Part shown: positions 18,384-30,091 of the stretch, piece by piece
Layout of the letters: every line of letters begins with the position of its first letter
Numbering within the stretch: the first letter of the stretch is position 1
The notes under the pieces: model-generated
Databases searched by the model: none
What the model saw: the letters and a program-made list of their open reading frames with translations, nothing else
What the model was told of the DNA's origin: nothing
Position numbers and translations under genes: made by a program
Origin: Hydrogenophilales bacterium
Lineage (GTDB): Bacteria > Pseudomonadota > Gammaproteobacteria > Burkholderiales > Thiobacillaceae
Reading direction: 5' to 3'
Assembly: GCA_016195805.1 (NCBI GenBank)
Contig: JACPYT010000016.1
Coordinates: 248,001 to 312,000, forward strand
DNA length: 64,000 bases

Positions 18384-21300
18384 TTGCGTTTAACCCATAT
18401 CAAACTTGCCGGTTTCAAGAGTTTCGTCGACCCCACCGTGATTCCCGTCCCCGCGCAGCTGACTGGCGTGGTGGGGCCGAACGGCTGCGGCAAGTCGAAC
18501 GTCATCGACGCGGTGCGCTGGGTGCTTGGCGAGTCGTCGGCCAAGCACCTGCGCGGCGAATCGATGCAGGACGTGATCTTCAACGGCTCCGGCACCCGCA
18601 AGCCGGCGTCGCGCGCCTCGGTCGAACTGGCGTTCAACAACGAACTCGGCCGTGCCGCCGGGCAGTGGTCGCAATACGCTGAGATCTCGGTCAAGCGCGT
18701 GCTCGACCGCAGCGGCGACTCCACCTACTACATCAACAACATGCGGGTGCGGCGGCGCGACGTCGCCGACCTGTTCCTCGGCACCGGCGTCGGCGCGCGC
18801 GCCTACGCCATCATCGAGCAGGGCATGATCACGCGCCTGATCGAGGCCAAGCCGGAGGAACTGCGCGGCTATCTGGAGTCGCGGCTGAAGGACGCGCGCG
18901 ACAACATGAACCGCGTCGAGGACATCCAGCGCGAACTGAAGAGCCAGGTCGAAAAGCTGACCGCGCAGGCCGAAGTCGCCCAGCACTACCGCAGTCTGCA
19001 GGCAGATCTGACGTTCTCGCAGCACCGCCTGTGGTACGCGAGGAAGCACGACGCCGCCCAGCAGCGCGCGCGCATCGACAAGGATCTCACCGAAGCGCAG
19101 AACAGGCTGGAAGCCGAAACCGCGCGCCTGCGCCATATCGAGTCGACACTGGAAACCGCGCGCCAGACCCAGTTCGCCGGACAGGACACGCTCAACACCG
19201 CGCAGGCGGCGTATTACCAGGCGCAGTCCGAAGTCGCGCGCATCGAGCAGACCATGGCGCACCAGAATGCCACCCGTGAGCGGCTATATCGCCAGGTGCA
19301 GGATCTGGGCGCGCGTATGGCGGCGCAGCAGGCGCGCCGCGCTACCACTCTGGAGGCATTGAATGAGGTGAGCGCGCAGCAGCCCGGCCTCGAGGCTGCG
19401 CTGATGGAGGCCGAAGCCGTCGCGCGCCAGGCCACCGACAGCACGCTGCCGCAAAAGGAAGCCGCCCTGCGCGAGGCGCAACAAGGCGTGGGCGACGCGC
19501 AGCGCGTGGTGTCGCAACTGGACCAGGCGCGCCAGGTCGACGAAAACAGCCTCGGCCACACCAAACGCCAGCTCGAACAACTGGACGCGCGCCAGCGCCG
19601 GCTCGCCCAGGAGCAGGCGCAGCTGCCGCGCCCCGATGCCGCGGGTCTGGCCGGCAAGCAGCTCGAGGTCGAGGAGCTGGCGCAGACCCTGGAAGCGGCG
19701 CAGGCAAGGCTGAAGGAGGCCGAGACTGAGCTGCCCGGACTCGACGCCGCGCGCGCGCAGTACCAGCGCGACCTTGAAACCGCGCGGAAGTCACTGCACC
19801 AGACCGAAGCCGAACTTGCCGCGCTGAAGAAACTGCAGGAAAGCCTCAAGGCCGACGAGAAGCTCGGCGCCTGGCTGCGCAGCCGCAATCTGGAAAACGC
19901 ATCGCGGCTGTGGGAAAAGCTTGCCGTCGCTCCCGGCTGGGAAGCAGCGGTCGAGGCGGTGCTGCGCGAGCGTCTGCAGGCCGTGGCGGCGGACGCGCAA
20001 GCGAACTGGTTTGCCGACGCGCCGCCGGCACGGCTCACGTTCTGGACCGCGCAGGGCAGCACGGCCTCGGCCCCGCCGGCCGAATACCTCGCCAGCAAGA
20101 TCGAGTGCGACGACCTGGCTGCCCAGGCCGCGCTCGCCGACTGGCTGGCCGGTGTGCACTGGGCCGACGACGCGGACGCGGCGCGCGCAAAAGCCGCCCA
20201 CCTGGTTGCCGGCGAATGCGTGGTCACGCCGCAGGGCCATGTGTTCACCCCGCACAGCGTCACCTTCCACGGCCCGCACACGGCGGTCGAGGGCATTCTT
20301 GCGCGCGGGCGCGAACTCGAGCGGCTGGCTTTGGACGCAGACCGCCTGCGCGACGAAGTGGCGGAACTCGACGCTGCTTGTGCCGGTGCCCAGCAAAGCT
20401 ACAGCGAACGCCAGCGTGAGGTCCAGGCGCTGCGCGCGCAGACCGGCCAGACGCAAAGCCGCCACCATACCGCGCAGATGGAACTGCTGCGCCTGCAGCA
20501 GGCGGTGGAACGGGTGCAGAGCCGGGCGGCGCAGATCACCCAGGAGCTCGACGAAGTCACCCGCCAGCAAACCGGCGAGCAAGCCACGCTGGATACGCTG
20601 GAAGTGCGCCTCCGGGATTACCGCGCGCAGGACGAAGCCGCCCGCGAAGCCCTGTATGCCGCGCGTCAGCAGCGCGACCAGGCCGACCGCGCCGTGTTCG
20701 AGGCGCGCGAGCTGCAGCGCGCGGCCGAGCGGCGGCATCAGGAAGCCGGCTTTGCGCTCACCACCTGCAGCAACAAGATCCGGGAACTCGGCGAAACGCT
20801 GGCGCGCATCGAGCAGGAAATCACGGACGATGATATCCGGTTGACCCAGGCGCGCGACGAACTGGGCCGGCTGCCGGCCGACGCGCTCGACGCCGAACTG
20901 CAAGGCGCACTGGAGACGCGCACCGCGGCCGAAGCCGCGCTGGCTGCCGCGCGCGACGCGCTCGAAGGGCTGACCGCGCAACTCAGAGGACATGACGAGG
21001 CACGCCTGGCCTGCGAGCAAGGGCTCGACCCGCTGCGCCGCAGCATCGAGCAATTGAAGCTCAAGGATCAGGAAGCGATGCTGATGCAGTCGCAGTTCGA
21101 GCTGCAGCTGCGCGAGGCGGCAGCCGACGAGGCCAGCCTGGAATCCGGACTGGCCGACAGCCCCAAACCTTCGCAGCTGCAGGCCGAAATCAACCGCCTG
21201 CAGAACGAGATCGCCGCCTTGGGAGCGGTCAACCTCGCCGCGCTGGACGAGCTCACCCAGGCGCAGGAGCGCAGCGAATATCTCGCCGCGCAGTGCGCCG

Positions 21301-21836
21301 ACCTGCTGGAAGCGGTCACCACCTTGGAAGACGCGATCCGCCGCATCGACCAGGAATCGCGCGCGCGGTTGAAGGAGACCTTCGACACCGTCAACCAGCA
21401 CATGGGCGAACTGTTCCCGCAGCTGTTCGGCGGCGGCCAGGCCAGGCTCATCCTCACCGGCGACGAGCTGCTCGACGCCGGGGTGCAGGTCTTCGCGCAG
21501 CCGCCCGGCAAGAAGAACGCCTCGATCCACCTGCTGTCGGGCGGCGAGAAAACGCTCACCGCGCTGTCGCTGGTGTTCGCCATGTTCAAGCTCAACCCGG
21601 CGCCGTTCTGCCTGCTCGACGAGGTCGACGCGCCGCTCGACGACGCCAACACCGAGCGCTACTGCAACCTGGTCAAGGCGATGTCCGACCACACCCAGTT
21701 CCTCTTCATCACCCACAACCGCGTCACCATGGAAATGGCGCAGCACCTCGCGGGCGTCACCATGCAGGAGCAGGGGGTGTCGCGCATCGTCGCGGTCGAC
21801 GTGGACGAGGCGGTGGGGATGGTCGAGGCGGCTTGA
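18384..21836 (+). CDS. smc: chromosome segregation ATPase SMC
   Basis: Full-length SMC of 1150 residues. It is the core of the bacterial condensin that organises chromosomes with ScpA/ScpB. Walker A is GPNGCGKSN near residues 31-39. Long coiled coils flank a hinge near residues 500-650. The C-terminal head has the ABC signature LLSGGEK and Walker [14 protein letters not shown]. Translation starts at TTG at 18384; no in-frame ATG lies close by, and the N-terminus [14 protein letters not shown] matches the family start. The downstream neighbours are a toxin-antitoxin pair; the zipA and ligA genes common after betaproteobacterial smc are not present. Confidence 0.97.
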   Translation: MRLTHIKLAGFKSFVDPTVIPVPAQLTGVVGPNGCGKSNVIDAVRWVLGESSAKHLRGESMQDVIFNGSGTRKPASRASVELAFNNELGRAAGQWSQYAEISVKRVLDRSGDSTYYINNMRVRRRDVADLFLGTGVGARAYAIIEQGMITRLIEAKPEELRGYLESRLKDARDNMNRVEDIQRELKSQVEKLTAQAEVAQHYRSLQADLTFSQHRLWYARKHDAAQQRARIDKDLTEAQNRLEAETARLRHIESTLETARQTQFAGQDTLNTAQAAYYQAQSEVARIEQTMAHQNATRERLYRQVQDLGARMAAQQARRATTLEALNEVSAQQPGLEAALMEAEAVARQATDSTLPQKEAALREAQQGVGDAQRVVSQLDQARQVDENSLGHTKRQLEQLDARQRRLAQEQAQLPRPDAAGLAGKQLEVEELAQTLEAAQARLKEAETELPGLDAARAQYQRDLETARKSLHQTEAELAALKKLQESLKADEKLGAWLRSRNLENASRLWEKLAVAPGWEAAVEAVLRERLQAVAADAQANWFADAPPARLTFWTAQGSTASAPPAEYLASKIECDDLAAQAALADWLAGVHWADDADAARAKAAHLVAGECVVTPQGHVFTPHSVTFHGPHTAVEGILARGRELERLALDADRLRDEVAELDAACAGAQQSYSERQREVQALRAQTGQTQSRHHTAQMELLRLQQAVERVQSRAAQITQELDEVTRQQTGEQATLDTLEVRLRDYRAQDEAAREALYAARQQRDQADRAVFEARELQRAAERRHQEAGFALTTCSNKIRELGETLARIEQEITDDDIRLTQARDELGRLPADALDAELQGALETRTAAEAALAAARDALEGLTAQLRGHDEARLACEQGLDPLRRSIEQLKLKDQEAMLMQSQFELQLREAAADEASLESGLADSPKPSQLQAEINRLQNEIAALGAVNLAALDELTQAQERSEYLAAQCADLLEAVTTLEDAIRRIDQESRARLKETFDTVNQHMGELFPQLFGGGQARLILTGDELLDAGVQVFAQPPGKKNASIHLLSGGEKTLTALSLVFAMFKLNPAPFCLLDEVDAPLDDANTERYCNLVKAMSDHTQFLFITHNRVTMEMAQHLAGVTMQEQGVSRIVAVDVDEAVGMVEAA

Positions 21837-21881
21837 CGTTGCCGGGTGCGCGGCGCGACAGCGGGGTTGTTTGGCCGGGGT

Positions 21882-22157
21882 CTAGTGAAAGCGTTTTTGC
21901 GCGACGTGCCAGATTTGCAGGATTTCAACGGCCTCGCTGCCGACCCGGTAGCTGAGCAGATAATTTCGATGCACGACGAGTTCGCGCGTGCCCTCCAGAT
22001 CCCCGCGCTTGCCCAGAAAAGGATGCAACCTCAGGTGTTCGGCCGTGAGCCGGAAGCCCGTGGCCAATGCACGCGCGGCATCGGGATTGTCCTGACGGAT
22101 GAAATCAAGTATGCCTTGCAGGTCGGTCAGTGCAGCGCGCGACCACTTAAGCTTCAT
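21882..22157 (-). CDS. ParE/RelE-family toxin
   Basis: Protein of 91 residues with the RelE/ParE toxin fold. It starts MKLKWSRAALTDL, carries an internal alpha-helical ILDFIRQDNPDAAR segment, and ends in the typical LLSYRVG and EILQIWHVAQKRF strands. ParE members poison DNA gyrase, and RelE members cleave mRNA; which applies is not visible. The ATG at 22157 overlaps the upstream antitoxin gene by 11 bases, the usual arrangement. It is convergent with smc. Confidence 0.9.
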   Translation of the reverse strand: MKLKWSRAALTDLQGILDFIRQDNPDAARALATGFRLTAEHLRLHPFLGKRGDLEGTRELVVHRNYLLSYRVGSEAVEILQIWHVAQKRFH

Positions 22158-22392
22158 TGCGCTTGAAGAATTGTTCGACTTCTTCCGTTGAAGCGAATTC
22201 ATCGCGATCCGCAGACTCGACTGCCTGTTTCAAAGCCTGCATCTGGGGGACGCGCCAATCCAGGTAATCGGCCAGGGCCTCACTGGCTACGCTGGCCTGC
22301 GGGCGCCCGACCAGCTCGGCGTAGTTTTGCAGCCGGCTTTTGAGTTCGGCCGACAGGCGAACATTGAATTGCTCTTTGCTGGATGCGCTCAT
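22147..22392 (-). CDS. ribbon-helix-helix antitoxin (ParD/CopG-like)
   Basis: Protein of 81 residues. The N-terminal QFNVRLSAELKSRLQNYA followed by an ASVASEALADYLDW helix is a ribbon-helix-helix DNA-binding domain. The acidic C-terminal tail (ASTEEVEQFF) would wrap the toxin. It is the first gene of the pair and would autorepress the promoter. The ATG at 22392 is chosen because it begins the conserved domain; the frame is open to 22485. Confidence 0.9.
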   Translation of the reverse strand: MSASSKEQFNVRLSAELKSRLQNYAELVGRPQASVASEALADYLDWRVPQMQALKQAVESADRDEFASTEEVEQFFKRNEA

Positions 22393-22497
22393 GGCGGACT
22401 CCGGTTGCTTGCTAGCTACATGATAGCACTGGGTGCTTGGCGGGCTCCAAAGGGCTGGATCCCCTGGAACAAGACGCGAGCGCATTCCGATGAATAG

Positions 22498-23838
<1,341 letters not shown>

Positions 23839-23882
23839 ATTAGCGTGTGGCGCGGCTGTCGGCTGCCGCGTCTGCAGGCAGG

Positions 23883-25295
23883 TCAGCCCGGCGCAGCCGC
23901 GTCTTCCCCGCTGGTTCCCAGATTGATCAGCGGGTTGTAGTCGGGCTCCAGCCGCAGCAGGATGTCGTAGTAGTTGCGGATGTTCTCGGCGAACAGCTTC
24001 GCCTCGGCCCCGCGCGCATAGCCGTATTTCATCACCCTGGCATAACTGCCGCGGCTCAGGTAGGGCAGGGCGTCCTTCACGTCTGCCCAGCTGTCCGGAC
24101 TGCCGCCGCGCGCCTGCGCGATGCGTCGCGCGTCTTCCAGATGGCCCTGTCCCTGGTTGTAGCAGGCCAGCGCGAGCCAGGTGCGATCGGGCTCGGGAAT
24201 GCGGGCGGGCAGCGTCTCTTTCAACAGCGCCAGATAGCGTGCGCCGCCGAGGATGCTCTGGCGCGCATTGAGACGATTGCTGATCCCCATGCGGTCGGCC
24301 GTTTCGGCGGTCAGCATCATCAGGCCGCGCACGCCGGTCGGCGAGGTGGCGGACGGGTCCCACTGCGATTCCTGATAACCGATCGCGGCCAGCAGCCGCC
24401 AGTCGATGCCGGTCAGCGTCTGGGCTTCCTGGAAATAGCGGCGCAACGCAGGCAGGCGTTCCGGGCGGCGCTGCAGGATGCCGAGGATGTCCGAACTGTC
24501 CAGCCGTTTGACGTGGCCGAAGTAGCGCTCGTAGATGCGCTTGATGGTGCCGTCCTGCTGCGCCTGCTCGACAAAGCGCGCCAGTGTGTTGCGCAGCACT
24601 TGCGAGCTGCCGGTGGGCAGCGCCCACACGATTTTTTGCGTGTCGGGGAGATCGAAGGCCACCGCCAGCTCGGGATAGAAGGTGCGCATGGGATCGAAAT
24701 CCATGCCGTTGATGACGACCGCGTCGTACTTGCCTGCCTGCAGTTGCGCCAGCAGTTCATCCGGCCAGACGTTTTCCAGCGCCGACCAGGTGAGTCCGGG
24801 ATATTTGCGCTTCAGGCGCATCAGCATGGGCGTATGGCCCGAGCCGATGATCAGCGCCAGTTTCTTGCCGGACAGGTCGGCGATGCCGTGCGGCGTCGGG
24901 TCGCTGGTGCGATACACGATATGGACCGGCGTTTCGAATATCACCGGACCGGCGATCAGGTGGCGATCCTTGACCACGGCCTGCGGCAGGGCTGCCGCCG
25001 CGAGGTGGATCTGATGCGTGTCGAGCAATTCGAACAGGGCTTCCGGCCGGGCTTTTTCCGTCCAGCTGAGCCTCCAGTTCTGCGACTGGCCGAACGCCTG
25101 GATCAGATCGTGCTCGAAGCCGGCGGCTTCGCCGTTGCGGGTGATGTAATAGGTCGCCGGACTGTTGCGCACGCCTACCCGCAGCTCGCCGCTGGTTTCG
25201 GGTGGCGGAATGGGGCGGCTGCATGCGGCCAGGGCAGCAGCCAGTACCAGTGCAGCGAGTCTCCCGAACGATCCCATTGTTTTTATGGTGGGCAT
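23883..25295 (-). CDS. mltF: membrane-bound lytic murein transglycosylase F
   Basis: Outer-membrane lipoprotein of about 470 residues. After a lipobox (ALAAC) comes a solute-binding protein family 3 domain (ELRVGVRNSPATYY). A C-terminal lytic transglycosylase domain carries the catalytic Glu in GYQESQWDPSATSPTG and the ALACYNQGQGHL block. MltF cleaves the glycan strands of peptidoglycan with 1,6-anhydro formation. Starts at 25295 or 25277 are both possible. Further upstream the frame crosses the antisense of tRNA-Ser and gives the well-known artefact MYGGEGGIRTHG, so the longer version to 25460 is rejected. It is convergent with serS. Confidence 0.93.
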   Translation of the reverse strand: MPTIKTMGSFGRLAALVLAAALAACSRPIPPPETSGELRVGVRNSPATYYITRNGEAAGFEHDLIQAFGQSQNWRLSWTEKARPEALFELLDTHQIHLAAAALPQAVVKDRHLIAGPVIFETPVHIVYRTSDPTPHGIADLSGKKLALIIGSGHTPMLMRLKRKYPGLTWSALENVWPDELLAQLQAGKYDAVVINGMDFDPMRTFYPELAVAFDLPDTQKIVWALPTGSSQVLRNTLARFVEQAQQDGTIKRIYERYFGHVKRLDSSDILGILQRRPERLPALRRYFQEAQTLTGIDWRLLAAIGYQESQWDPSATSPTGVRGLMMLTAETADRMGISNRLNARQSILGGARYLALLKETLPARIPEPDRTWLALACYNQGQGHLEDARRIAQARGGSPDSWADVKDALPYLSRGSYARVMKYGYARGAEAKLFAENIRNYYDILLRLEPDYNPLINLGTSGEDAAAPG

Positions 25296-25365
25296 GGGCA
25301 CAGTCTGACCGAGAGCGAAATTTTCGTCCAGCAAACCGCCCGACTCGGTTACAATACGCGCCGCC

Positions 25366-25455
<90 letters not shown>

Positions 25456-25757
25456 TACACCTATATTCTGTGCGGCCTACAGGCCGGCATGTCGTAATCC
25501 CCCCCTCAACTACCCACTAATGCCTGCATCGTCTGGTTCGATGCGACTTTTGGCGTATGTGTGTGCAAAAATCCCGACGCAGGGGTGTGTGTGGCATCAC
25601 TAAACCAGAATTCGCTCACAGCAGGTCAACTGCCCGCCCAAATTGAACGCCTGGTGCAGAGCAGATCCTCTCGGCACTGATATGCGGTACGACCGCGAGT
25701 CGCGTGACGCGCATACCCCGGGAATTTTGTCGCGTGCCGTGCGAGCCAAGATTCAGC
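25456..25757. other. intergenic region without a recognisable gene
   Basis: About 300 bases lie between tRNA-Ser and the ferritin-like gene stop. Short open frames exist, but none has a ribosome-binding site or a recognisable product. No tRNA-linked attachment-site duplication was seen by eye. Confidence 0.5.
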
Positions 25758-26585
25758 CTAATGGCGCAAGACCAACGCGGTCAGCTTCGCCACCGGCCCT
25801 TCGACGGTGCGGGCAAGGCCAGCAGGCAGCGAAAGAGGTTTGAGCAGCATCCTGGCCGCCATGGTGATCGGGTAGTGTTGTCGGACCTGGCGGCCAAGCT
25901 GCGTACAGAGCGCCCGGAATTGTGGCTTGCCTGCATTCGCGGCAGGATTGCGAATGAGATAGGCATGCCACAGGGCGCACACCGCATCATCCTGGCGCGC
26001 CTCGAACAAGCGTCTCCTGATCGCAGAGAATATCCGTAGACGCCCCGCTGGATTGATGGCGTTGTACTTGCGGAAGTAGCGATAGAAATGTTTGTAATGA
26101 TTGATTTCGTCGGCGCGGATACGGGTGGCGATACCTGCCAGTACGGGTTCTTCCGTTTGCTGTGCCAGGGTTTGATAGAGCGTGGCCGTGCCGGTTTCGA
26201 CCACGCAGCGTGCAACCATTTCCAGGCCGCGGGTGGGCTCGAACTGATCCAGGGTGCACAGATGCGAATATTCAGCGAAAAATCCTGAATAAGCAGATTC
26301 CCAGTCAAAATCAGGCCATGCATGGCGCGCATAGGCCCGCAAGCTGCGCCCGTGGCGTATTTCCTCCACTTGCCAGCGGTTTACCAGCCAGTCCACCACT
26401 TCGTGGTCCCCCTCGAAGTATTTCGCCAAATTGTCCGTATAGAGATCGGACGCGATTTCGACGAATGATGCTGCGACCACCAGGTAGAACAAATCTTCCC
26501 GATTTTCGACAAGCGCATGGTCGATCGAATCCAGAGGAATATTGTCGAGACTCCAATTGCTCAACGCATTCGTTTCTTCCCGCAT
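25758..26585 (-). CDS. ferritin-like di-iron superfamily protein
   Basis: Mostly helical protein of 275 residues. Candidate di-iron ligands are seen as Glu in SFVEIASDLY, VEEIRHGRS (ExxH), ARCVVETGTA and RADEINHYKHF (ExxH), the four-helix pattern of ferritin-like and desaturase-like proteins. The C-terminal 80 residues are basic. No signal peptide. AAGGA lies 7 bases before the ATG at 26585. Possible roles include an oxygenase, a desaturase-like enzyme or iron handling; neighbours give no clue. Confidence 0.75.
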   Translation of the reverse strand: MREETNALSNWSLDNIPLDSIDHALVENREDLFYLVVAASFVEIASDLYTDNLAKYFEGDHEVVDWLVNRWQVEEIRHGRSLRAYARHAWPDFDWESAYSGFFAEYSHLCTLDQFEPTRGLEMVARCVVETGTATLYQTLAQQTEEPVLAGIATRIRADEINHYKHFYRYFRKYNAINPAGRLRIFSAIRRRLFEARQDDAVCALWHAYLIRNPAANAGKPQFRALCTQLGRQVRQHYPITMAARMLLKPLSLPAGLARTVEGPVAKLTALVLRH

Positions 26586-26895
26586 TCCAGAATCCTTGGT
26601 AAGCGCAATAGGATCAGAGACAGCCAAAGCCCTTGTTCATTCCAATCTAGTCGAAAAGGGAAGGATAGGGAGTGCGGAATGGGGAATACCCATAAACGAA
26701 GAAATAGTGCGCAGAGAAGCTGCTTATTCGCGCAGTCGGTCAAGTATCTTCAGGGTGGTTGGCACGATCAGGCGGCGCGGGTAATGCCCGAGGCCTGGCG
26801 CTGTTGCTGGATTTGGCGGCGATGGGACAAGTAGACGCACGCTGCCGCCGGGTGTCACCAGGCAGCGGTATGACGGCCGATACCTGGCTGGCGTG
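26586..26895. other. intergenic region, no supported gene
   Basis: The left third is AT-richer and should hold the promoter of the ferritin-like gene. The rest is GC-rich with open frames on both strands but no start with a ribosome-binding site. A decayed gene fragment is possible, but I could not identify one. Confidence 0.4.
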
Positions 26896-27141
26896 TCAGG
26901 ATTCCGTCTGTTCCTTGTGCTTTTTCCTGATTTCGGCCATCTTCGCGCGCCATTCGCTCAGTTCCTCGTCTTCCTTCTCGAGCTGTATCGCCACGGCCTC
27001 CAGCGCATCCAGTTTTCTGTCTTCCAGTCTGCGTTTCAGCTTTGACCGCATTCGCGACAGCAGGCGCTCGGTTTCTTGCTTGCTCAAAAGCCTGGCTTTC
27101 TCGAGGTACTCATCGGACGGTATTTTCTTCATCGCACTCAT
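26896..27141 (-). CDS. small charged coiled-coil protein of unknown function
   Basis: Protein of 81 residues, nearly all helical and highly charged (many Glu, Lys and Arg), with heptad-like repeats from about residue 15 to the end. Two close starts, at 27141 and 27132, are equally possible. There is no signal, membrane segment or known motif. It is divergent from the secreted phosphoesterase. It could be a small DNA- or protein-associating factor; no function is claimed. Confidence 0.55.
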   Translation of the reverse strand: MSAMKKIPSDEYLEKARLLSKQETERLLSRMRSKLKRRLEDRKLDALEAVAIQLEKEDEELSEWRAKMAEIRKKHKEQTES

Positions 27142-27441
27142 CCCCGGTTTTTGAAGTTCCGCAACTTTTAATGCTACATCGGTATCCGGCGGGCGATCTA
27201 CCGCGGTCTGATGACAATGACCGGGGAACTTCAGGGGCGCACGACAAGCGGGCGAGATGGAAGTTCCGGACATCCGTTCCTGTTTATTCCTCGAGTGCCA
27301 TACGAATCTTCACGTCAGCGTCACACGCTCTCATTAGGGTGGCGTTGGGCTCCTTGGGTATCAATGTCATCTGCAGGAATTCAACCACGGAGTCCATTCG
27401 TCGAAGAACTTTGTATTCACAATTCAAGAAAGGATTTACCC
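27142..27441. promoter_or_regulatory. divergent promoter region between small protein and phosphoesterase
   Basis: This region holds the 5' regions of both divergent genes. On the plus strand, GTCAC at 27320-27324 and CTCAT at 27330-27334 have the same 10-base phase and orientation as the strong GTCAT array upstream of the nucleotidase gene, but they match weakly. AAGGA precedes the GTG start at 27442. Confidence 0.3.
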
Positions 27442-28614
27442 GTGATCAGCATCAAGACCCAGATCTCCCTGTGCGTCGCCGCAGCCATCGCGTGTGGCTC
27501 GGCCATGGCTGACGAGCATGGCGAACACCACTCCCGCATTCCCCACCTCGATCATGTGTTCCTGATCATGCTGGAGAACCATGCCTACGACCAGATCATC
27601 GGCAACAGCGATGCGCCATTCATCAATCAGATGGCCAAGCAGAAGAACCTGGCGACCAACTTCTTCGCTGTCGGGCATCCCAGCCTGACCAATTATCTCG
27701 AAGTCGTCGGCGGTTCCAACTTTGGTGTGATCAACGACCACTCGCCGGACTGGCATAACGCCGGCTGCACGCCCAACCTGGTGAGCGGCATTCCGTCCGA
27801 CGAGTCCGCCGCCGCCCCGATCTGCCCCATCGCCGGTTCCGGCATGGACGCGGCAACTGTCGCGGTCGACACCACCAACGAAGGTACGCCGGCGAACCCC
27901 GTCTACAACCAGCCGCTGGCCGCCGCGCCCACGGTCGGCAAGACCATCGCCGATCAACTGGTCGAAGCCGGCATGAGCTGGAAGAGCTATCAGGAGGATC
28001 TCGGCTTTAACGGCCCCGACCGCGTGAATTACGGAAACGGGACCTTCACCAATCTGAGCCCGGTGAACCAGGCAGATGTCGTCTCGCTCTACGCTGTCAA
28101 GCACAATCCCTTCGCCTATTTCGCCAACGTTCAGGCGAACACCGATCCTGAGAACGGCTTCGCCAACATGGCAGACTTCACCGGGCTGAACGGCCTGTAT
28201 GCCGATCTGGCGACGGGCAAAGTGCCGAGCTTCTCGTTCATTGCGCCCAACCAGTGCAATGACATGCACGGCCGCGGCAATGCCGGCGCCTTGTGCAACT
28301 ACGACAATCCGGCCCTGATCAAGACAGGCGATGTCGCAGTGCAGAAGCTGGTGACCGCGATCGAGCAATCCGAAGTCTGGAAGGAAGGCAAGAACGCCAT
28401 CGTCGTGATGTTCGACGAGAACGATTACAGCTCGCTGCCGAACAAGGTCGTCACCATCGTCGAGACCAACTACGGCAAGAATGGCGTGCAGAGCAACAAG
28501 CCGTACAACCACTTCGCCCTGCTGAAGACGCTGGAAACCGGCTTTGGGCTGGACTGCCTGAACCACGCCTGCGACAAGAACGTGGCAACGATGAACGACC
28601 TGTTCGCGCGTTAA
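27442..28614 (+). CDS. secreted phosphoesterase (acid phosphatase/phospholipase C family)
   Basis: Protein of 391 residues that starts at GTG with AAGGA 8 bases upstream. A Sec signal peptide ends at SAMA-DE. The mature N-terminus LDHVFLIMLENHAYDQIIG is the metal/nucleophile region of the bacterial phosphoesterase family PF04185 (AcpA and phospholipase C relatives). GHPSLTNYLEVVGG and FDENDYSS are further conserved blocks. It hydrolyses phosphate esters in the periplasm or outside the cell; substrate is not defined. A strong terminator follows. Confidence 0.88.
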   Translation: MISIKTQISLCVAAAIACGSAMADEHGEHHSRIPHLDHVFLIMLENHAYDQIIGNSDAPFINQMAKQKNLATNFFAVGHPSLTNYLEVVGGSNFGVINDHSPDWHNAGCTPNLVSGIPSDESAAAPICPIAGSGMDAATVAVDTTNEGTPANPVYNQPLAAAPTVGKTIADQLVEAGMSWKSYQEDLGFNGPDRVNYGNGTFTNLSPVNQADVVSLYAVKHNPFAYFANVQANTDPENGFANMADFTGLNGLYADLATGKVPSFSFIAPNQCNDMHGRGNAGALCNYDNPALIKTGDVAVQKLVTAIEQSEVWKEGKNAIVVMFDENDYSSLPNKVVTIVETNYGKNGVQSNKPYNHFALLKTLETGFGLDCLNHACDKNVATMNDLFAR

Positions 28615-28640
28615 GCGTTTACAGCGTTTAGCAACGCCGG

Positions 28641-28670
28641 AATGGCCGTGCTTTGCACGGCCATTTTTTT
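28641..28670 (+). terminator. rho-independent terminator after phosphoesterase
   Basis: Stem AATGGCCGTGC pairs with GCACGGCCATT across a TTT loop, 11 pairs, and runs into a T tract. It lies 26 bases after the stop codon. Confidence 0.9.
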
Positions 28671-28697
28671 ATGGCCGATCCGTCAATATCTCCAGGA

Positions 28698-29240
28698 TCA
28701 GCGCCGACCCGCGCGGGGCGCCGGGGCCGGGTTCGTCCCGGGCGGATTCTGCGGCGGAACTGGGGCAGCCGCAGTGTGGGAAAGCACGACAACGAAGCGC
28801 CAGCCTTGATAGCTTTTGGCACCCGTGAAGGCTTCGTCCGCGGCAGGGAAGCCAGCTGTCTTGAACGGGTGTCCCGGTGCCGGGCTGTAGACGCCGACGA
28901 TGCCGCGGGTTTCGGGGTCGCGGATCAACGCCAGTTCGCCGCCGGTCAGCGGATCGCGCCAGGCGCGGCGCAGGTGGCGCACGATGTTGGGGCGGCGGTC
29001 GTCTTCCAGCAGGTCGTCGATGCGCTGCGACAGGCGTGGTTGACCCGGGTCGAGTTCGTAATAGCTGCGGATCGCCTGGCGATACTGGTCGCCGATGAAC
29101 AGCAGCTCGGTTTCGCGGGCACGCTGCGATTCCGTGTGCCACAGGGTGCCCGCCACTGCCAGCCCCATGCCGATCAGCGCGACCAGCATCAGCACGAACA
29201 GGTAGGTGAAGCCGGACTGCGCGGACTTACCAGTCGGCAT
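28698..29240 (-). CDS. pseudopilin-like protein of the secretion operon
   Basis: Protein of 180 residues. It begins with a short basic leader, then SGFTYLFVLMLVALIGMG, a type IV pilin-like helix. It lacks the Glu at mature position 5 found in most pilins, a feature shared with some minor pseudopilins. The C-terminus is proline-rich. The ATG at 29240 overlaps the preceding pseudopilin gene by 14 bases. It is the last gene of the operon. The frame upstream to 29450 is shadow of the neighbour. Confidence 0.75.
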   Translation of the reverse strand: MPTGKSAQSGFTYLFVLMLVALIGMGLAVAGTLWHTESQRARETELLFIGDQYRQAIRSYYELDPGQPRLSQRIDDLLEDDRRPNIVRHLRRAWRDPLTGGELALIRDPETRGIVGVYSPAPGHPFKTAGFPAADEAFTGAKSYQGWRFVVVLSHTAAAPVPPQNPPGTNPAPAPRAGRR

Positions 29241-29607
29241 AGGCGCTGCCGTCGTGCGCCGTCCCGGGCGCCCCGCTCTTGATGTCGACCATCGCGCCCG
29301 TTGCATCGCTCGACGGCGCCACGATCTGCCAGGTGTCCGGGCGCTCGGTGATCGGATCGACGGGGAGCGAACGCAGATAGTGTGCACCGACCAGTGCATC
29401 GAGACTGTCCGGATAGCGGCCGGTGTCGCCATGGTATTTGTCGATCGCATCGCGCATGACGGCGAGATCCTGTTTGAGGATGGTTTCGCGGGACAATTCG
29501 AGGTGCTTGAAATAGCGCGGCAGCGCCAGCGCCAGGAGGAGCGCGATGATGGCCATCACGACCATGAGTTCGACGAGGGTGAATCCGCGTTGCATCCGTT
29601 TCAGCAT
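29227..29607 (-). CDS. pseudopilin (GspG/GspH-like)
   Basis: Protein of 126 residues with a classical prepilin leader: MLKRMQRG followed by FTLVELMVVMAIIALLLAL. Cleavage is expected after Gly by a prepilin peptidase not encoded here. DTGRYPDSLDAL resembles the conserved region of GspG proteins, although the gene is distinct from the main gspG at the head of the operon. It is probably a minor pseudopilin of the secretion pseudopilus. Confidence 0.85.
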   Translation of the reverse strand: MLKRMQRGFTLVELMVVMAIIALLLALALPRYFKHLELSRETILKQDLAVMRDAIDKYHGDTGRYPDSLDALVGAHYLRSLPVDPITERPDTWQIVAPSSDATGAMVDIKSGAPGTAHDGSAYADW

Positions 29608-29611
29608 GGTT

Positions 29612-30088
29612 TCACCATTCCCGGTAGGGCACGCCGTTGAGTCCGGTGGCGGGCGACAGCGAATACACGTCGAACACGTCGCGTCCGCGGCTGGGTGCGT
29701 CGGGAGGGCTGGCGTAGCTGCGCTGCCCCCAGCTTTCGGCCGGCGCCACGCTGGTATCCGGAAAAAACGGATCGCGCGGCAGGCGGCGCAGGAAGTAGAT
29801 CCGGGTGGCGTCGGCCTTGGTCTTGTCGGGCACGCCCTGCCACAGCACGTCGAGATCGGGCGGGTAGCCGCTGCCGTCTGCCGGCGAGTCGACGCGGCCG
29901 TCCTTGACGTCCTGTTTGTACGCGTCGAGCGCCGTGCGGATCTGTCGCAGCGCTTCGCGCAATTCCGTTTCCTTGTTGCGCTGCTGTACCAGCTGGGCGA
30001 ACGGCACCGCCATGCTGGCGAGCAACGCCAGAATGGCCAGGGTGACCATCAGCTCGATCAGGCTGAATCCGCCGCTGCGCCGGGGCAT
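29612..30088 (-). CDS. pseudopilin (type II secretion-like)
   Basis: Protein of 158 residues. Leader MPRRSGG precedes FSLIELMVTLAILALLASM, a full N-methylation motif with Glu5. The segment LRRLPRDPFFPD and the C-terminal DVFDVYSLSPATGLNG resemble GspG-type proteins. It starts 4 bases after the secretin stop. It is one of four pseudopilins in this operon. Confidence 0.88.
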   Translation of the reverse strand: MPRRSGGFSLIELMVTLAILALLASMAVPFAQLVQQRNKETELREALRQIRTALDAYKQDVKDGRVDSPADGSGYPPDLDVLWQGVPDKTKADATRIYFLRRLPRDPFFPDTSVAPAESWGQRSYASPPDAPSRGRDVFDVYSLSPATGLNGVPYREW

Positions 30089-30091
30089 GGT

